A program made the position numbers and the translations under genes. Source: Schaalia sp. HMT-172 (GTDB lineage: Bacteria; Actinomycetota; Actinomycetes; Actinomycetales; Actinomycetaceae). From it: a DNA stretch of 64,000 bases. Location of the stretch: contig NZ_CP130058.1 of assembly GCF_030644365.1 (NCBI RefSeq), positions 2,356,001-2,420,000 of the forward strand, written 5' to 3'. The notes under the pieces are model-generated. The model saw only the letters and a program-made list of their open reading frames with translations. It searched no databases and was not told the DNA's origin. Positions 1-7,222 of this stretch are shown here, in pieces. How positions within the stretch are numbered: position 1 is the first letter of the stretch; every line of letters starts with the position of its first letter.

Positions 1-738
1 ACGATCCTCGACACCTCGTCAAACGTGGCGCTGTCGGGGCCCTTCATCGAGGCCGGCCTGATGACTCGGCGCACCGCGATCGCCTCCGTGCTGGTCCAGC
101 TGCCCTACCTGCTGGCGGGCGCGGACGAGTCGCGCATGGAGCAGATGGCCGAGGCGATGGGGCGCATGGGGCGAGGCTGGAACGCGGCGTTCCTGGAGGC
201 GACGGTCGAGGACGCGCTGGAGCGCACGATCGCGCCGGTGTGTTACGCGCAGGCTCTCCGGCGCATCGCCTACCACAAGAGCATCGGCGACGTCGTGGTG
301 ATCGCGTCGGCGTCGGTGGAGGAGGTGGTGCGTCCGATCGCGACGATGCTGGGCGCGGACGAGGTCTTGGCCTCCAAGGCGGCCGTGGACGACGACGGGT
401 GTTTCACGGGGGAGGTCATCCACTTCAACCAGGCGCAGGGCAAAGCGGACGCCTGCGCACAGTTGGCTCGCATGCGCGGCTGGGATCTGTCGCAGTGTTC
501 GGCGTACTCGGACTCGGTGTCGGACGCCCCGCTCCTGCGCCTGGTCGGTCACCCCTACGCGGTCAATCCGGACCGGGCGCTGCGCGAGATGGCTGAGCGC
601 GAGGGCTGGCCGACGCTGACCTTCTCGTCGACCGTTCGCGTGCTGCCCCGCCGGGTGCCCACGCCCGCGAAGGTCGCCGTTCCCTTCGTGGTCGGCGTCG
701 CGGTGGGCGCGGCGGCGTGCGCGCTGGCGCGCCGCTGA
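1..738 (+). CDS. HAD-superfamily subfamily IB phosphatase (SerB-like), 5' end cut by window
   Basis: The reading frame is open to the left edge, and its first visible residues TILDTSS are the tail of HAD motif I (DxDKTIL), so the true start lies upstream; the GTG at 25 is not the start. Motif II is the serine in VVVIASAS (around residue 105), a lysine-containing motif III follows, and the acidic motif IV is YSDSVSD. The C-terminus ends in a hydrophobic segment of about 16 residues with a basic tail, suggesting membrane anchoring. The family hydrolyses phosphate monoesters of small molecules or phospholipids; the substrate cannot be told. It converges on the next gene, an arrangement I recall from M. 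tuberculosis Rv3661/Rv3662c. Confidence 0.85.
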   Translation, partial: TILDTSSNVALSGPFIEAGLMTRRTAIASVLVQLPYLLAGADESRMEQMAEAMGRMGRGWNAAFLEATVEDALERTIAPVCYAQALRRIAYHKSIGDVVVIASASVEEVVRPIATMLGADEVLASKAAVDDDGCFTGEVIHFNQAQGKADACAQLARMRGWDLSQCSAYSDSVSDAPLLRLVGHPYAVNPDRALREMAEREGWPTLTFSSTVRVLPRRVPTPAKVAVPFVVGVAVGAAACALARR

Positions 739-742
739 CCGG

Positions 743-1579
743 CTAGGAGAGCCTGCCCGCCTGCACGTGGCGGGCCACGTCCCGCCCGACCTGTGCGCCG
801 TAGACGACGCCCCGGCAGTAGTGGGTGATCCACCGGGCCAGGCCGGCCTCGTCGGCACTCACCCACCCCGCGAGGGAACGCCCCGCACGCGCCGGATCGA
901 GCGCATCGTAGGCGCCCGGCACGCACACGCCGGTCGGGTCAACGCCGCGCGTGACGAGGACCCAGCGGGCCAGGCCCGCGCCCACGGCCGACGAGGCCGG
1001 GGAAAAGACGCGCCGGAAACGGAAGTGGGCGGTCAGGGCGGCGGCGACAGCCAGGGCGGGCGCGTCGCAGCGCGCATACTCGAGGGCCGGGGCCAGCAGG
1101 GTGGGGTCCGTCGGGGTGGCCACCTGGCCGGGCACGGTGAGGCCGGCGGCGAGCAGGCCGGAGCAGGCGTCCCTGTGCAGCCCGGCGATGAGGGCAGGCA
1201 GGGGCGTGGGCGCGACGCGCACACCCCCCTGGGAGCGCGTGTTGAGGGCGGGGAATCCCGAGGCCAGCCTCCATTGGGAGCGCCAGATCCCCAGCGCCAG
1301 GGCCGCTCCGGGGTCCGAGGCCGTCCCTCCCTCGTCCGCCATCGACAGGGCGCGCACGTCGTCGACGGTGGTGCGCGCGCCCTCGACGATGGCCAGGGCA
1401 GCCGCCTCGCGCACGGCGGCCTCCGCGCGGGCCTCCTCCCATCCGCGACGCAGCCCCTCACAGAAACGCAGCTCGGCCAGGGCGGCGTGAGCCTCGTCCA
1501 TGGTGGAGGCGACGTCGGGGCGCGCACAGGCGGCGCGCAGCACGGCGGGGGCGGGGTCGACGAGGGCTTCGATACTCAC
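743..1579 (-). CDS. Conserved actinobacterial protein, Rv3662c-like, function unknown
   Basis: A 278-residue, Ala/Arg-rich, mostly helical soluble protein with no signal peptide or clear membrane segment. It lies 4 bases from the stop of the HAD phosphatase, tail to tail. The pair matches the HAD phosphatase/Rv3662c neighbourhood I recall in mycobacteria; homologues are sometimes labelled oxidoreductase, but no nucleotide-binding motif is visible. Its start is only 17 bases from the divergent ATG at 1597, so the two genes share a very short promoter region. The coding call rests on strong GC3 bias and conserved position rather than on a recognised domain. Confidence 0.7.
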   Translation of the reverse strand: MSIEALVDPAPAVLRAACARPDVASTMDEAHAALAELRFCEGLRRGWEEARAEAAVREAAALAIVEGARTTVDDVRALSMADEGGTASDPGAALALGIWRSQWRLASGFPALNTRSQGGVRVAPTPLPALIAGLHRDACSGLLAAGLTVPGQVATPTDPTLLAPALEYARCDAPALAVAAALTAHFRFRRVFSPASSAVGAGLARWVLVTRGVDPTGVCVPGAYDALDPARAGRSLAGWVSADEAGLARWITHYCRGVVYGAQVGRDVARHVQAGRLS

Positions 1580-1596
1580 GCCTCTACACTAGGGGC

Positions 1597-2526
1597 ATGA
1601 CGCTTTTGCAGCATCGAAACTTCTCCGCGCGCCTGCGCTCCGGCCTGTTCGCGTTCATTTTTGCGCCCATCGCGCTGGTGTTCCTGGGATCGTCGATGGT
1701 CGACGTGCAGGCGCTCGCCGCCGTCGGGCAGCCGCTGGCCTCGGTCGAAGGCCTCATCGGCATGGCGCTCGCGTCGCTGCTGCTGGCCCTGATCGCCCTG
1801 AACTGCGAGGAATCCAGCGCGGGCATGGTCGTGACCTTCGTGTGGTCGCTCGCGGTGGGAGTTACCCAGTTCATGGGCATTGCACGCATCCCCTTCCTGA
1901 TGAAGTCCTCAGTGGAGCCGCGCGATATGGCCGCGGGCGTCGTGTGGGGGCTCTACCCCCTGTGCATGTCGCTGATGCTGGGCGCGTGTGCGCTGACGAT
2001 CAAGTCGGTGCGGATGCGCGCCGGTCAGGACACGCGTATGCCGCTCGCCCGGGTGCACCGCCACGCCTTCGGTACGACGGTCGCGGTCCCGGCGGCCATC
2101 GCGGTGGGTGTGTTGATGGTGGGGGCCGCCCCCTCGGACACGACGAACGTGGCGGCGATGGGCCTGGAAGGGGTGTTGGAGGGGCACTTGATGGGGCACG
2201 GCCTGGCCTTGGGGGCCGCGCTCGCGCTGGCGCTGCTGGTGGTGGGCGCCCGCTGGTCGATCACCGGCACGCAGCTGGCGACGTGGCTCATCCTGGTCCT
2301 GCCCGCCTTCGTCGCGGTGCCGGTGTGGGCGTCGCTGACGGGGAACGTGATCGTGCCGGGTTCGTCCCTGTTGACGAAGGTCTCGCTCGCCTGTCCGACC
2401 CTGGCGGCGCTGGGCATGGCGACGGGATGCGCGTCGATGGGCGTCCTGTGGGCGCGCGTGCGGGCGCTCAAGACGCTGGAGGCCAACGAGGAGGCGACTC
2501 ACAATGAGGGGCCTGCCGAGGACTAA
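1597..2526 (+). CDS. Integral membrane protein, about 8 transmembrane segments
   Basis: A 309-residue protein with eight hydrophobic stretches, beginning around residue 15 (FAFIFAPIALVFLGSS) and ending around residue 285, followed by a charged tail. No catalytic motif is recognised. The ATG sits 6 bases after a TACACT hexamer at 1585-1590, so the transcript is probably leaderless; no Shine-Dalgarno sequence is present. It is followed after 54 bases by another membrane protein with a strong ribosome binding site, so the two may be co-transcribed. Function unknown. Confidence 0.7.
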   Translation: MTLLQHRNFSARLRSGLFAFIFAPIALVFLGSSMVDVQALAAVGQPLASVEGLIGMALASLLLALIALNCEESSAGMVVTFVWSLAVGVTQFMGIARIPFLMKSSVEPRDMAAGVVWGLYPLCMSLMLGACALTIKSVRMRAGQDTRMPLARVHRHAFGTTVAVPAAIAVGVLMVGAAPSDTTNVAAMGLEGVLEGHLMGHGLALGAALALALLVVGARWSITGTQLATWLILVLPAFVAVPVWASLTGNVIVPGSSLLTKVSLACPTLAALGMATGCASMGVLWARVRALKTLEANEEATHNEGPAED

Positions 2527-2580
2527 TGAGCGCGTTCGGGCGCATGAAACGTAATATGTGGGCAGATATAAGGAGGAAGC

Positions 2581-4602
2581 ATGTCCGAGAACGAGATTGA
2601 CGTCGAGCGCGACCGCGCCGAGGACGAGCGCGACAACGTGGTGTTGACCGGTGAGGAGATCGAGCTGCCGGGCGAAGGCTCCGACGCCTCGGCCATCATC
2701 GGCGAGTCCAGCGAGCCCATTCACACGGGCGAGATCGAGTCCGTCGCGATCGGTAGTCTGAAGGCCCGCGTGCCCGCGACGGCGCCCCTGAAGCCCGCCA
2801 TCGAGGACAAGATTTCCACGGGCGAGCTACCCGTCGTCTCCGCTCCCGCGGGTGACCTCCCGGCCGTCTCCCCCACGGACCAGGCCGGGGCACCCTCCGG
2901 GGCCGAGGACGCGCCCGCGGATGCGTCCTCCGACGCCCCCGAGGCGGATGGCTCCGCGCAGCGCGAGGGCGCCACGTCCGAAGCCGACGCCGCTCACTCC
3001 GAGGCCGACGCCGCTTCCTCGGACGAGGCCGCCGCAGCAGGCGACGCGACGGAGGAGGCCCCGGTCGAGCAGGGCACCGAGGCTCCCGCACAGGAGGCCC
3101 CCAGCGACGAACCAGCCGATGCCCCCGCCGAGGCCTCGTCGACCGAGCGCGCTGAGGCCGCACCGAGCGAGGACGCCGACGAGGCGGAGTCCGACGAGCC
3201 GAGCGCCCCCGTGGCCGAAGAAGCCCCGGCCGAAGAAACCCCGGCCGAAGAAGCCGCCGCGCAGGGCGAGGACGCGACGGACGACGAGCCCGAGCAGGTC
3301 GGCGAGCCCGCCGAGGAGGCAAGCGACGCGCCCGAGCAGGTCGGCGAGCCCGCCGAGGAGCGGGAGCCCGCCCGCTCCCCCGTCATGACGCCCGCGCAGG
3401 CCGCGGCCGCCCTGGGACTGAACCTCGATTCCGTGCGCGAGCCCCGCGAAGAGACCGCCGACGAGACGGCCGATGCCCCGCAGGATGCTCCCACCGACAA
3501 CGTCGAGGAAACGCCCGTCGACAACGCCGAGGAGCACGCGGACGAGGCGACGACAGCGGAGGGCACCGAGGCCTCGAAGGACGCCGAGGAGCCCGTCTCC
3601 GCGGTCGGCGGCGCCGCGGCGGAAGCAACCCACACCCTGGCGTCGCGCCGCTCCATGATCTTCGGTGACGAGGAACCCGTCTCTCCCTCGATCCCCGCGC
3701 TGAGCCCCACCGAGCAGCAGGCCAGCGCGTCGAGCGCCCAGGAACCCGTCGAGCGCGACACGGCCTCGGACGAGGACACGACCAAGGACTCAGTGACCGC
3801 CCTCGTCGACGGCCCCACCAAGCAGCTGCCCACACAGGCGACCTCGTACTCCTTCGCGGATCAGGACCAGGCCGAGGCCGAACGCCCGCGCCGCCGCTCC
3901 CTGCTGGGCGCCGACGATGACGAGCGCGACGCCGCCACCCTGGCCGCGATCGCCTCCGCCAATCGCGACCGCTCCGAGAACACGAAGGAGCCCGCCGGGC
4001 TGGACGACGAGCTCTTCTCTGCCGCGCCGGTCATCACCGAGATGCCCTCGCGCCGTGGAGCCCACTTCCTGTCCCTCGTGCTCTTCCTCGTCCTCACGCC
4101 GTTCGGCTGGTACCTGGCTTCCGACGCCGGCGCACGCATGACGCTGGCCGACGCCGCCCCCATGTACACGGGCGTCGCCTCGATCCTGGCGCTCGGCGAA
4201 CTCCTCGGAGCGATCATCGTCGCCGTGATCCTGTTTGCCACCGCGCGCCGCTCCTCCCTGGGCGCGTGGATCATGGGCGTGGCCACCCTGATCGTCGGCC
4301 TGCCGTGGGTGCTCGCCCCCGGCATCACGGCCTCGACCCTGCTGGCTTCGCTGAACGCCCTGAGCGCCTCCAGCTCCCTCGGCGCGAATCTCTCGCACCA
4401 CCTGCAGGCGTCCGGCTACTCCGGTCGTTTCGCGATCCTGGGCATCGTCCTCATGGGCGTGGGCTACCTCTCCCACTCCGCGCGCCGCACCGGCCGCGCC
4501 GAGGAGGCCCTGCGCACCTCGATTGAGGCCGTCAACCCGGCCGGCGCTTTCTATTCCAAGCGCGCACGCAAGAAGGCAGCGAAGGACCTGAGCAGCAAGT
4601 GA
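2581..4602 (+). CDS. Acidic low-complexity protein with C-terminal 4-helix membrane domain
   Basis: A 673-residue protein. Residues 1 to about 490 are disordered, dominated by Ala, Glu, Asp, Pro and Ser, with short repeats such as EEAPAEETPAEEA and a doubled PEQVGEPAEE. From about residue 500 there are four hydrophobic segments and a Lys/Arg-rich tail. A very good Shine-Dalgarno (AAGGAGG) lies 7-13 bases before the ATG. The long acidic part is probably cytoplasmic, since the protein has no signal peptide. It overlaps the next gene by GTGA, which implies coupled translation. Function unknown; a scaffold or cell-envelope role is only a guess. Confidence 0.75.
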   Translation: MSENEIDVERDRAEDERDNVVLTGEEIELPGEGSDASAIIGESSEPIHTGEIESVAIGSLKARVPATAPLKPAIEDKISTGELPVVSAPAGDLPAVSPTDQAGAPSGAEDAPADASSDAPEADGSAQREGATSEADAAHSEADAASSDEAAAAGDATEEAPVEQGTEAPAQEAPSDEPADAPAEASSTERAEAAPSEDADEAESDEPSAPVAEEAPAEETPAEEAAAQGEDATDDEPEQVGEPAEEASDAPEQVGEPAEEREPARSPVMTPAQAAAALGLNLDSVREPREETADETADAPQDAPTDNVEETPVDNAEEHADEATTAEGTEASKDAEEPVSAVGGAAAEATHTLASRRSMIFGDEEPVSPSIPALSPTEQQASASSAQEPVERDTASDEDTTKDSVTALVDGPTKQLPTQATSYSFADQDQAEAERPRRRSLLGADDDERDAATLAAIASANRDRSENTKEPAGLDDELFSAAPVITEMPSRRGAHFLSLVLFLVLTPFGWYLASDAGARMTLADAAPMYTGVASILALGELLGAIIVAVILFATARRSSLGAWIMGVATLIVGLPWVLAPGITASTLLASLNALSASSSLGANLSHHLQASGYSGRFAILGIVLMGVGYLSHSARRTGRAEEALRTSIEAVNPAGAFYSKRARKKAAKDLSSK

Positions 4603-5504
4603 AGACCCTGATTCCCGCCAGCGCGATCGAGCTCGAAGGTCCGTGGACCCATCGGCACGTGAGCGCTGGGGGCGCCGCATTCCACGTCGCCGACATGGGC
4701 CAGGACATGGACCATGCGCTGGTACTCCTGCACGGTTTCCCCGAGCACTGGTGGTCCTGGCGTGAGGTCCTGCCCCTCCTGGCCGAGTCGACCTCGCGCG
4801 TGTTTGCCCTCGATTTGCGAGGCTTTGGGACCTCCGACCTGACGCGCGGGGACTGCGACGTGACCCAGCTGGCCACCGACGTCATCGGGGTCGTGCGTGC
4901 GCTCGGCGTCGCCTCGTTCTCCGTGGCCGGCCTCGGCGTCGGGGGGACCGTCGCGTGGATGATCGGTGCGCTCGCGCCGCTCGAGTTGCGCTCGGTCGCC
5001 GTCCTGTCAGCGCCGCATCCGCTGGGCATCCAGCCCGTCATCGGGCGCGCCCCCTGGGCGGGTGGCCGCGTCCTTCAGGGCCGTCTCGCGCTGCCCACGG
5101 GACGCGAGCGCGCCCTGCGTTCCGGGTCGCTCGTGACGACCGTGTACCGCGCGTGGGCGTCTCCCGCTAACGTGGACGCCCTCGTGTCACAGTCGGGCAC
5201 CTACCGGGCGGCCCTGCGCCGCCCCTTCGCCGCGCACACGGCCCTGCGGGGGTTCCACGCGACCCGGTCGCTGTCTCGCGAGGTTCGCCGCACCCTGTCG
5301 GAGCCGCTGCGGGTGCCCGTCCTGTCGCTTGTCGGCCGAGACGACGGCGCATGGTCCGCACTCGATCACGCCGCCGACGCGCAGTTTGTCGACGCTCCCC
5401 TGACCCAGATTGTCATTCGCGAGGCCGGGCACTTCCTGCCCGAGGAGGCACCCGCGGCGGTCGCGCAGGCCCTGGCGCAGCACGTCGGAACGCACGCCCA
5501 GTAG
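4599..5504 (+). CDS. Alpha/beta hydrolase fold protein, epoxide-hydrolase-like, nucleophile apparently lost
   Basis: A 301-residue single-domain protein with the oxyanion-hole motif LLHGFPEHWWSW (about residues 45-56), the strand and loop LDLRGFGTSD, an acid-bearing segment LVGRDDGAW near residue 250 and a C-terminal AGHFLPEE histidine. The nucleophile elbow reads AGLGVGG, where this family has GxDxG or GxSxG, so the catalytic Asp/Ser is replaced by Gly. The GTG start overlaps the previous stop (GTGA), consistent with an operon. The EphE gene of mycobacteria sits in a comparable place near crp. It may be a non-catalytic member. Confidence 0.8.
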   Translation: MKTLIPASAIELEGPWTHRHVSAGGAAFHVADMGQDMDHALVLLHGFPEHWWSWREVLPLLAESTSRVFALDLRGFGTSDLTRGDCDVTQLATDVIGVVRALGVASFSVAGLGVGGTVAWMIGALAPLELRSVAVLSAPHPLGIQPVIGRAPWAGGRVLQGRLALPTGRERALRSGSLVTTVYRAWASPANVDALVSQSGTYRAALRRPFAAHTALRGFHATRSLSREVRRTLSEPLRVPVLSLVGRDDGAWSALDHAADAQFVDAPLTQIVIREAGHFLPEEAPAAVAQALAQHVGTHAQ

Positions 5505-5540
5505 CCCATTTTCATTAGACAGGTCACACAAATCAGTAAA

Positions 5541-5554
5541 TGAAACATGTTTCA
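5541..5554. promoter_or_regulatory. Perfect 14-bp palindrome in the crp promoter region
   Basis: TGAAACATGTTTCA is a perfect inverted repeat, 130 bases before the chosen crp start. A possible -10 (CATAAT) lies about 16 bases downstream, so the palindrome covers the -35 region and looks like a repressor operator. It does not match the usual Crp/GlxR consensus TGTGA-N6-TCACA, so another regulator may bind it. Confidence 0.5.
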
Positions 5555-5684
5555 CCTGATAGATAGGGCATAATAGTGTGATACGCGGTACCTCCTAGTG
5601 AGCGGTGTAACGCATGGGACTCGCCGCGCAGTCCAAATCGGAACGCCCGAGCAACTCGGGCACGAGCGGAAGGAGCTCCGCACC

Positions 5685-6368
5685 ATGATCGGTGACGGAA
5701 ACTTCATCAGCCAGGTGCCGCTGTTCGGTGGCCTTGATGATGCACAGCAGGTGTCCCTCCAGCAGAAGATGGGTCATACGACCCTGCGTCGCGGTGAGAC
5801 CCTCTTCGACGAGGGCGATCTCGGCGATCGCCTCTACATCGTGACCGAGGGCAAGGTCAAGCTCGGCCACACGTCGAGCGACGGCCGCGAGTCCCTCCTC
5901 GCCGTCCTCGGCCCGGGCGAGATCATCGGCGAGCTCACGCTCTTCGATCCGGGCCCGCGTTCGACCACTGCGACCGCCGTCTCCCCGGCGTCGCTCCTCT
6001 ACCTCGAGCACGAGGACCTCATGCACGTGCTCGACACTAACCCCACGCTGGCCAAGCACATGCTGCGCGCCCTCGCGCAGCGCCTGCGCCGCACCAACGA
6101 ATCCCTCTCCGACCTCGTCTTCTCCGACGTCCCCGGCCGCGTCGCCAAGGCCCTCCTGGACCTCGCCGACCGCTTCGGCACCGCGACCGACAAGGGCGTC
6201 CACGTCCCCCACGACCTCACGCAGGAAGAACTGGCCCAGCTGGTGGGCGCCTCGCGCGAGACCGTGAACAAGTCCCTCGCCGACTTCGTGTCGCGAGGCT
6301 GGATCCGCCTGGAGGGTCGCGCCGTCACCCTCCTCGACGTCGATCGCCTGGCGCGCCGCGCCCGCTGA
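5685..6368 (+). CDS. crp: Crp/Fnr-family transcriptional regulator (GlxR/Crp type)
   Basis: A 227-residue cAMP-responsive regulator. The cyclic-nucleotide-binding domain spans residues 1-120, with the phosphate-binding cassette GEIIGELTLFDPGPRSTTATAV-like (Gly-Glu-Leu and Arg-Ser/Thr positions retained). A dimerisation helix follows, then a winged helix-turn-helix at about 165-227 (LTQEELAQLVGASRETVNKS). The ATG at 5685 is preceded by GGAAGGAG and gives the standard 227-residue length; the frame is open 29 codons further up to a GTG at 5598. GlxR-type proteins are global regulators of carbon metabolism and respiration in actinobacteria. The gene ends at a strong terminator. Confidence 0.93.
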   Translation: MIGDGNFISQVPLFGGLDDAQQVSLQQKMGHTTLRRGETLFDEGDLGDRLYIVTEGKVKLGHTSSDGRESLLAVLGPGEIIGELTLFDPGPRSTTATAVSPASLLYLEHEDLMHVLDTNPTLAKHMLRALAQRLRRTNESLSDLVFSDVPGRVAKALLDLADRFGTATDKGVHVPHDLTQEELAQLVGASRETVNKSLADFVSRGWIRLEGRAVTLLDVDRLARRAR

Positions 6369-6380
6369 CCTCAGCTCACG

Positions 6381-6421
6381 GGTTGGGCCCGACACCGCGC
6401 GGTGTCGGGCCCAACCTCTTT
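6381..6421 (+). terminator. Rho-independent terminator of crp
   Basis: A perfect 18-bp inverted repeat (GGTTGGGCCCGACACCGC and its complement, 6381-6416) starts 12 bases after the crp stop, followed by TCTTTGTTT. Confidence 0.9.
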
Positions 6422-6433
6422 GTTTCCTGACGC

Positions 6434-6487
6434 GAACGAGGCCGTGGCCCCATGCGCTTTGCGCGCGTGCCGACCACGGCCTCGTTC
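6434..6487 (-). terminator. Hairpin between convergent crp and the 59-aa gene
   Basis: Fourteen-base arms GAACGAGGCCGTGG (6434-6447) and CCACGGCCTCGTTC (6474-6487) form a hairpin with a 26-base loop beyond the stop of the minus-strand gene at 6518. There is no clear U-run. The arms are variants of a word repeated across the window (ACGAGGCCGGGG). Confidence 0.55.
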
Positions 6488-6517
6488 ATGCTGTTCTCTG
6501 CGCGCAGATTCCGCGCG

Positions 6518-6697
6518 TCAGTTCTGAACGGCGGAAGCTTCCTCAATCGGACGCTTGAGGTAGGCCACCAGGTTCTCGGAGCCCGTGGGGCCCGGGATCA
6601 CCTGGACGAGTTCCCACCCGTCGGCGCCCCACTGGTCGAGGATTGCTTTCGTCGCGTGCGTGAGCAGCGGAATCGTGGAGTATTCCCATTTAGTCAT
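6518..6697 (-). CDS. Small conserved actinobacterial protein, DUF4177-like (59 aa)
   Basis: A 59-codon frame starts at the ATG at 6697 and encodes a protein beginning MTKWEYSTIPLL, with the conserved stretches DQWGADGWELVQV and NLVAYLKRP. These are characteristic of a small actinobacterial family found beside WhiB4 and class A PBP genes. The ATG overlaps the stop of the whiB gene (ATGA), so the two are translationally coupled. The protein is probably soluble; its function is unknown. It ends 31 bases before a hairpin. Size, motif pattern and coupling make it real despite its length. Confidence 0.85.
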   Translation of the reverse strand: MTKWEYSTIPLLTHATKAILDQWGADGWELVQVIPGPTGSENLVAYLKRPIEEASAVQN

Positions 6698-7053
6698 GAG
6701 CCCATCCTACCCGCCATCTGGGGGCGCACAAAGGGCAACACCTTCGGAACGTGGGCACTGCGCAGCTCCCGGGCCAACGGGTCATCCGAAGAACGCAGCC
6801 ACTCCAGCCAATCCTCCGCGTGGGGATAGTGGCGCAAAATCGCGCGCCGCTCCCGCTCGGTCAGGCCACCCCACACGCCGTAGTTCGCTTCGGACTCCAG
6901 GGCATCGGCGAGACATTCGAGGCGCACCTCGCACTCGTAGCAGCGCAGGCGAATCTGACGCTGGGATGCACCCTGAACGAAGAGCGCATCCGGTTCGATG
7001 GACGCGCACAAAGCACGTGCGACCCAACTCTGGTCGTCGCCGTGGGTTGACAT
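6694..7053 (-). CDS. whiB4: WhiB-family iron-sulfur transcriptional regulator (WhiB4-like)
   Basis: A 119-residue protein with four cysteines in WhiB spacing: ALCAS, then RCYECEVRLEC (Cys-x2-Cys-x5-Cys), followed by the turn GVWGGLTERERR and a basic helix. These ligands bind a 4Fe-4S cluster and couple redox or NO sensing to transcription. The ATG at 7053 has a GGAG sequence 7 bases before it; the longer frame reaching 7107 would add an unrelated N-terminus. The surroundings (Crp, 59-aa protein, divergent class A PBP, phosphoesterase) match the WhiB4 locus of M. tuberculosis as I recall it, which supports the subfamily assignment. Confidence 0.88.
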   Translation of the reverse strand: MSTHGDDQSWVARALCASIEPDALFVQGASQRQIRLRCYECEVRLECLADALESEANYGVWGGLTERERRAILRHYPHAEDWLEWLRSSDDPLARELRSAHVPKVLPFVRPQMAGRMGS

Positions 7054-7210
7054 CGTGAATCTCCACTCCACTGTACTACGAGCCCTATCATGTGACGATA
7101 CACACATACCTTTGTGGGCGCAAACGGTGCGACCTCGTATGAGGCGGCGACGGGTGACCGATCAGGCAATTCTCACGCGTTGCCAGACTCCAGATGTCCC
7201 CGGCGGCACG

Positions 7211-7216
7211 TAAGCT
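7211..7216 (+). promoter_or_regulatory. -10 box of the PBP gene, leaderless layout
   Basis: TAAGCT is followed by 6 bases and then the ATG at 7223; no Shine-Dalgarno sequence is present. The expected transcription start coincides with the start codon. Confidence 0.5.
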
Positions 7217-7222
7217 AGAACC

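Noticed and set aside
2852-3833. Alternative Arg/Pro- or Ser-rich proteins in other frames of the acidic low-complexity gene
   Set aside because: They are frame-shifted readings of GCC/GAG-rich repeats; only the acidic frame has a ribosome binding site and a folded C-terminal domain.
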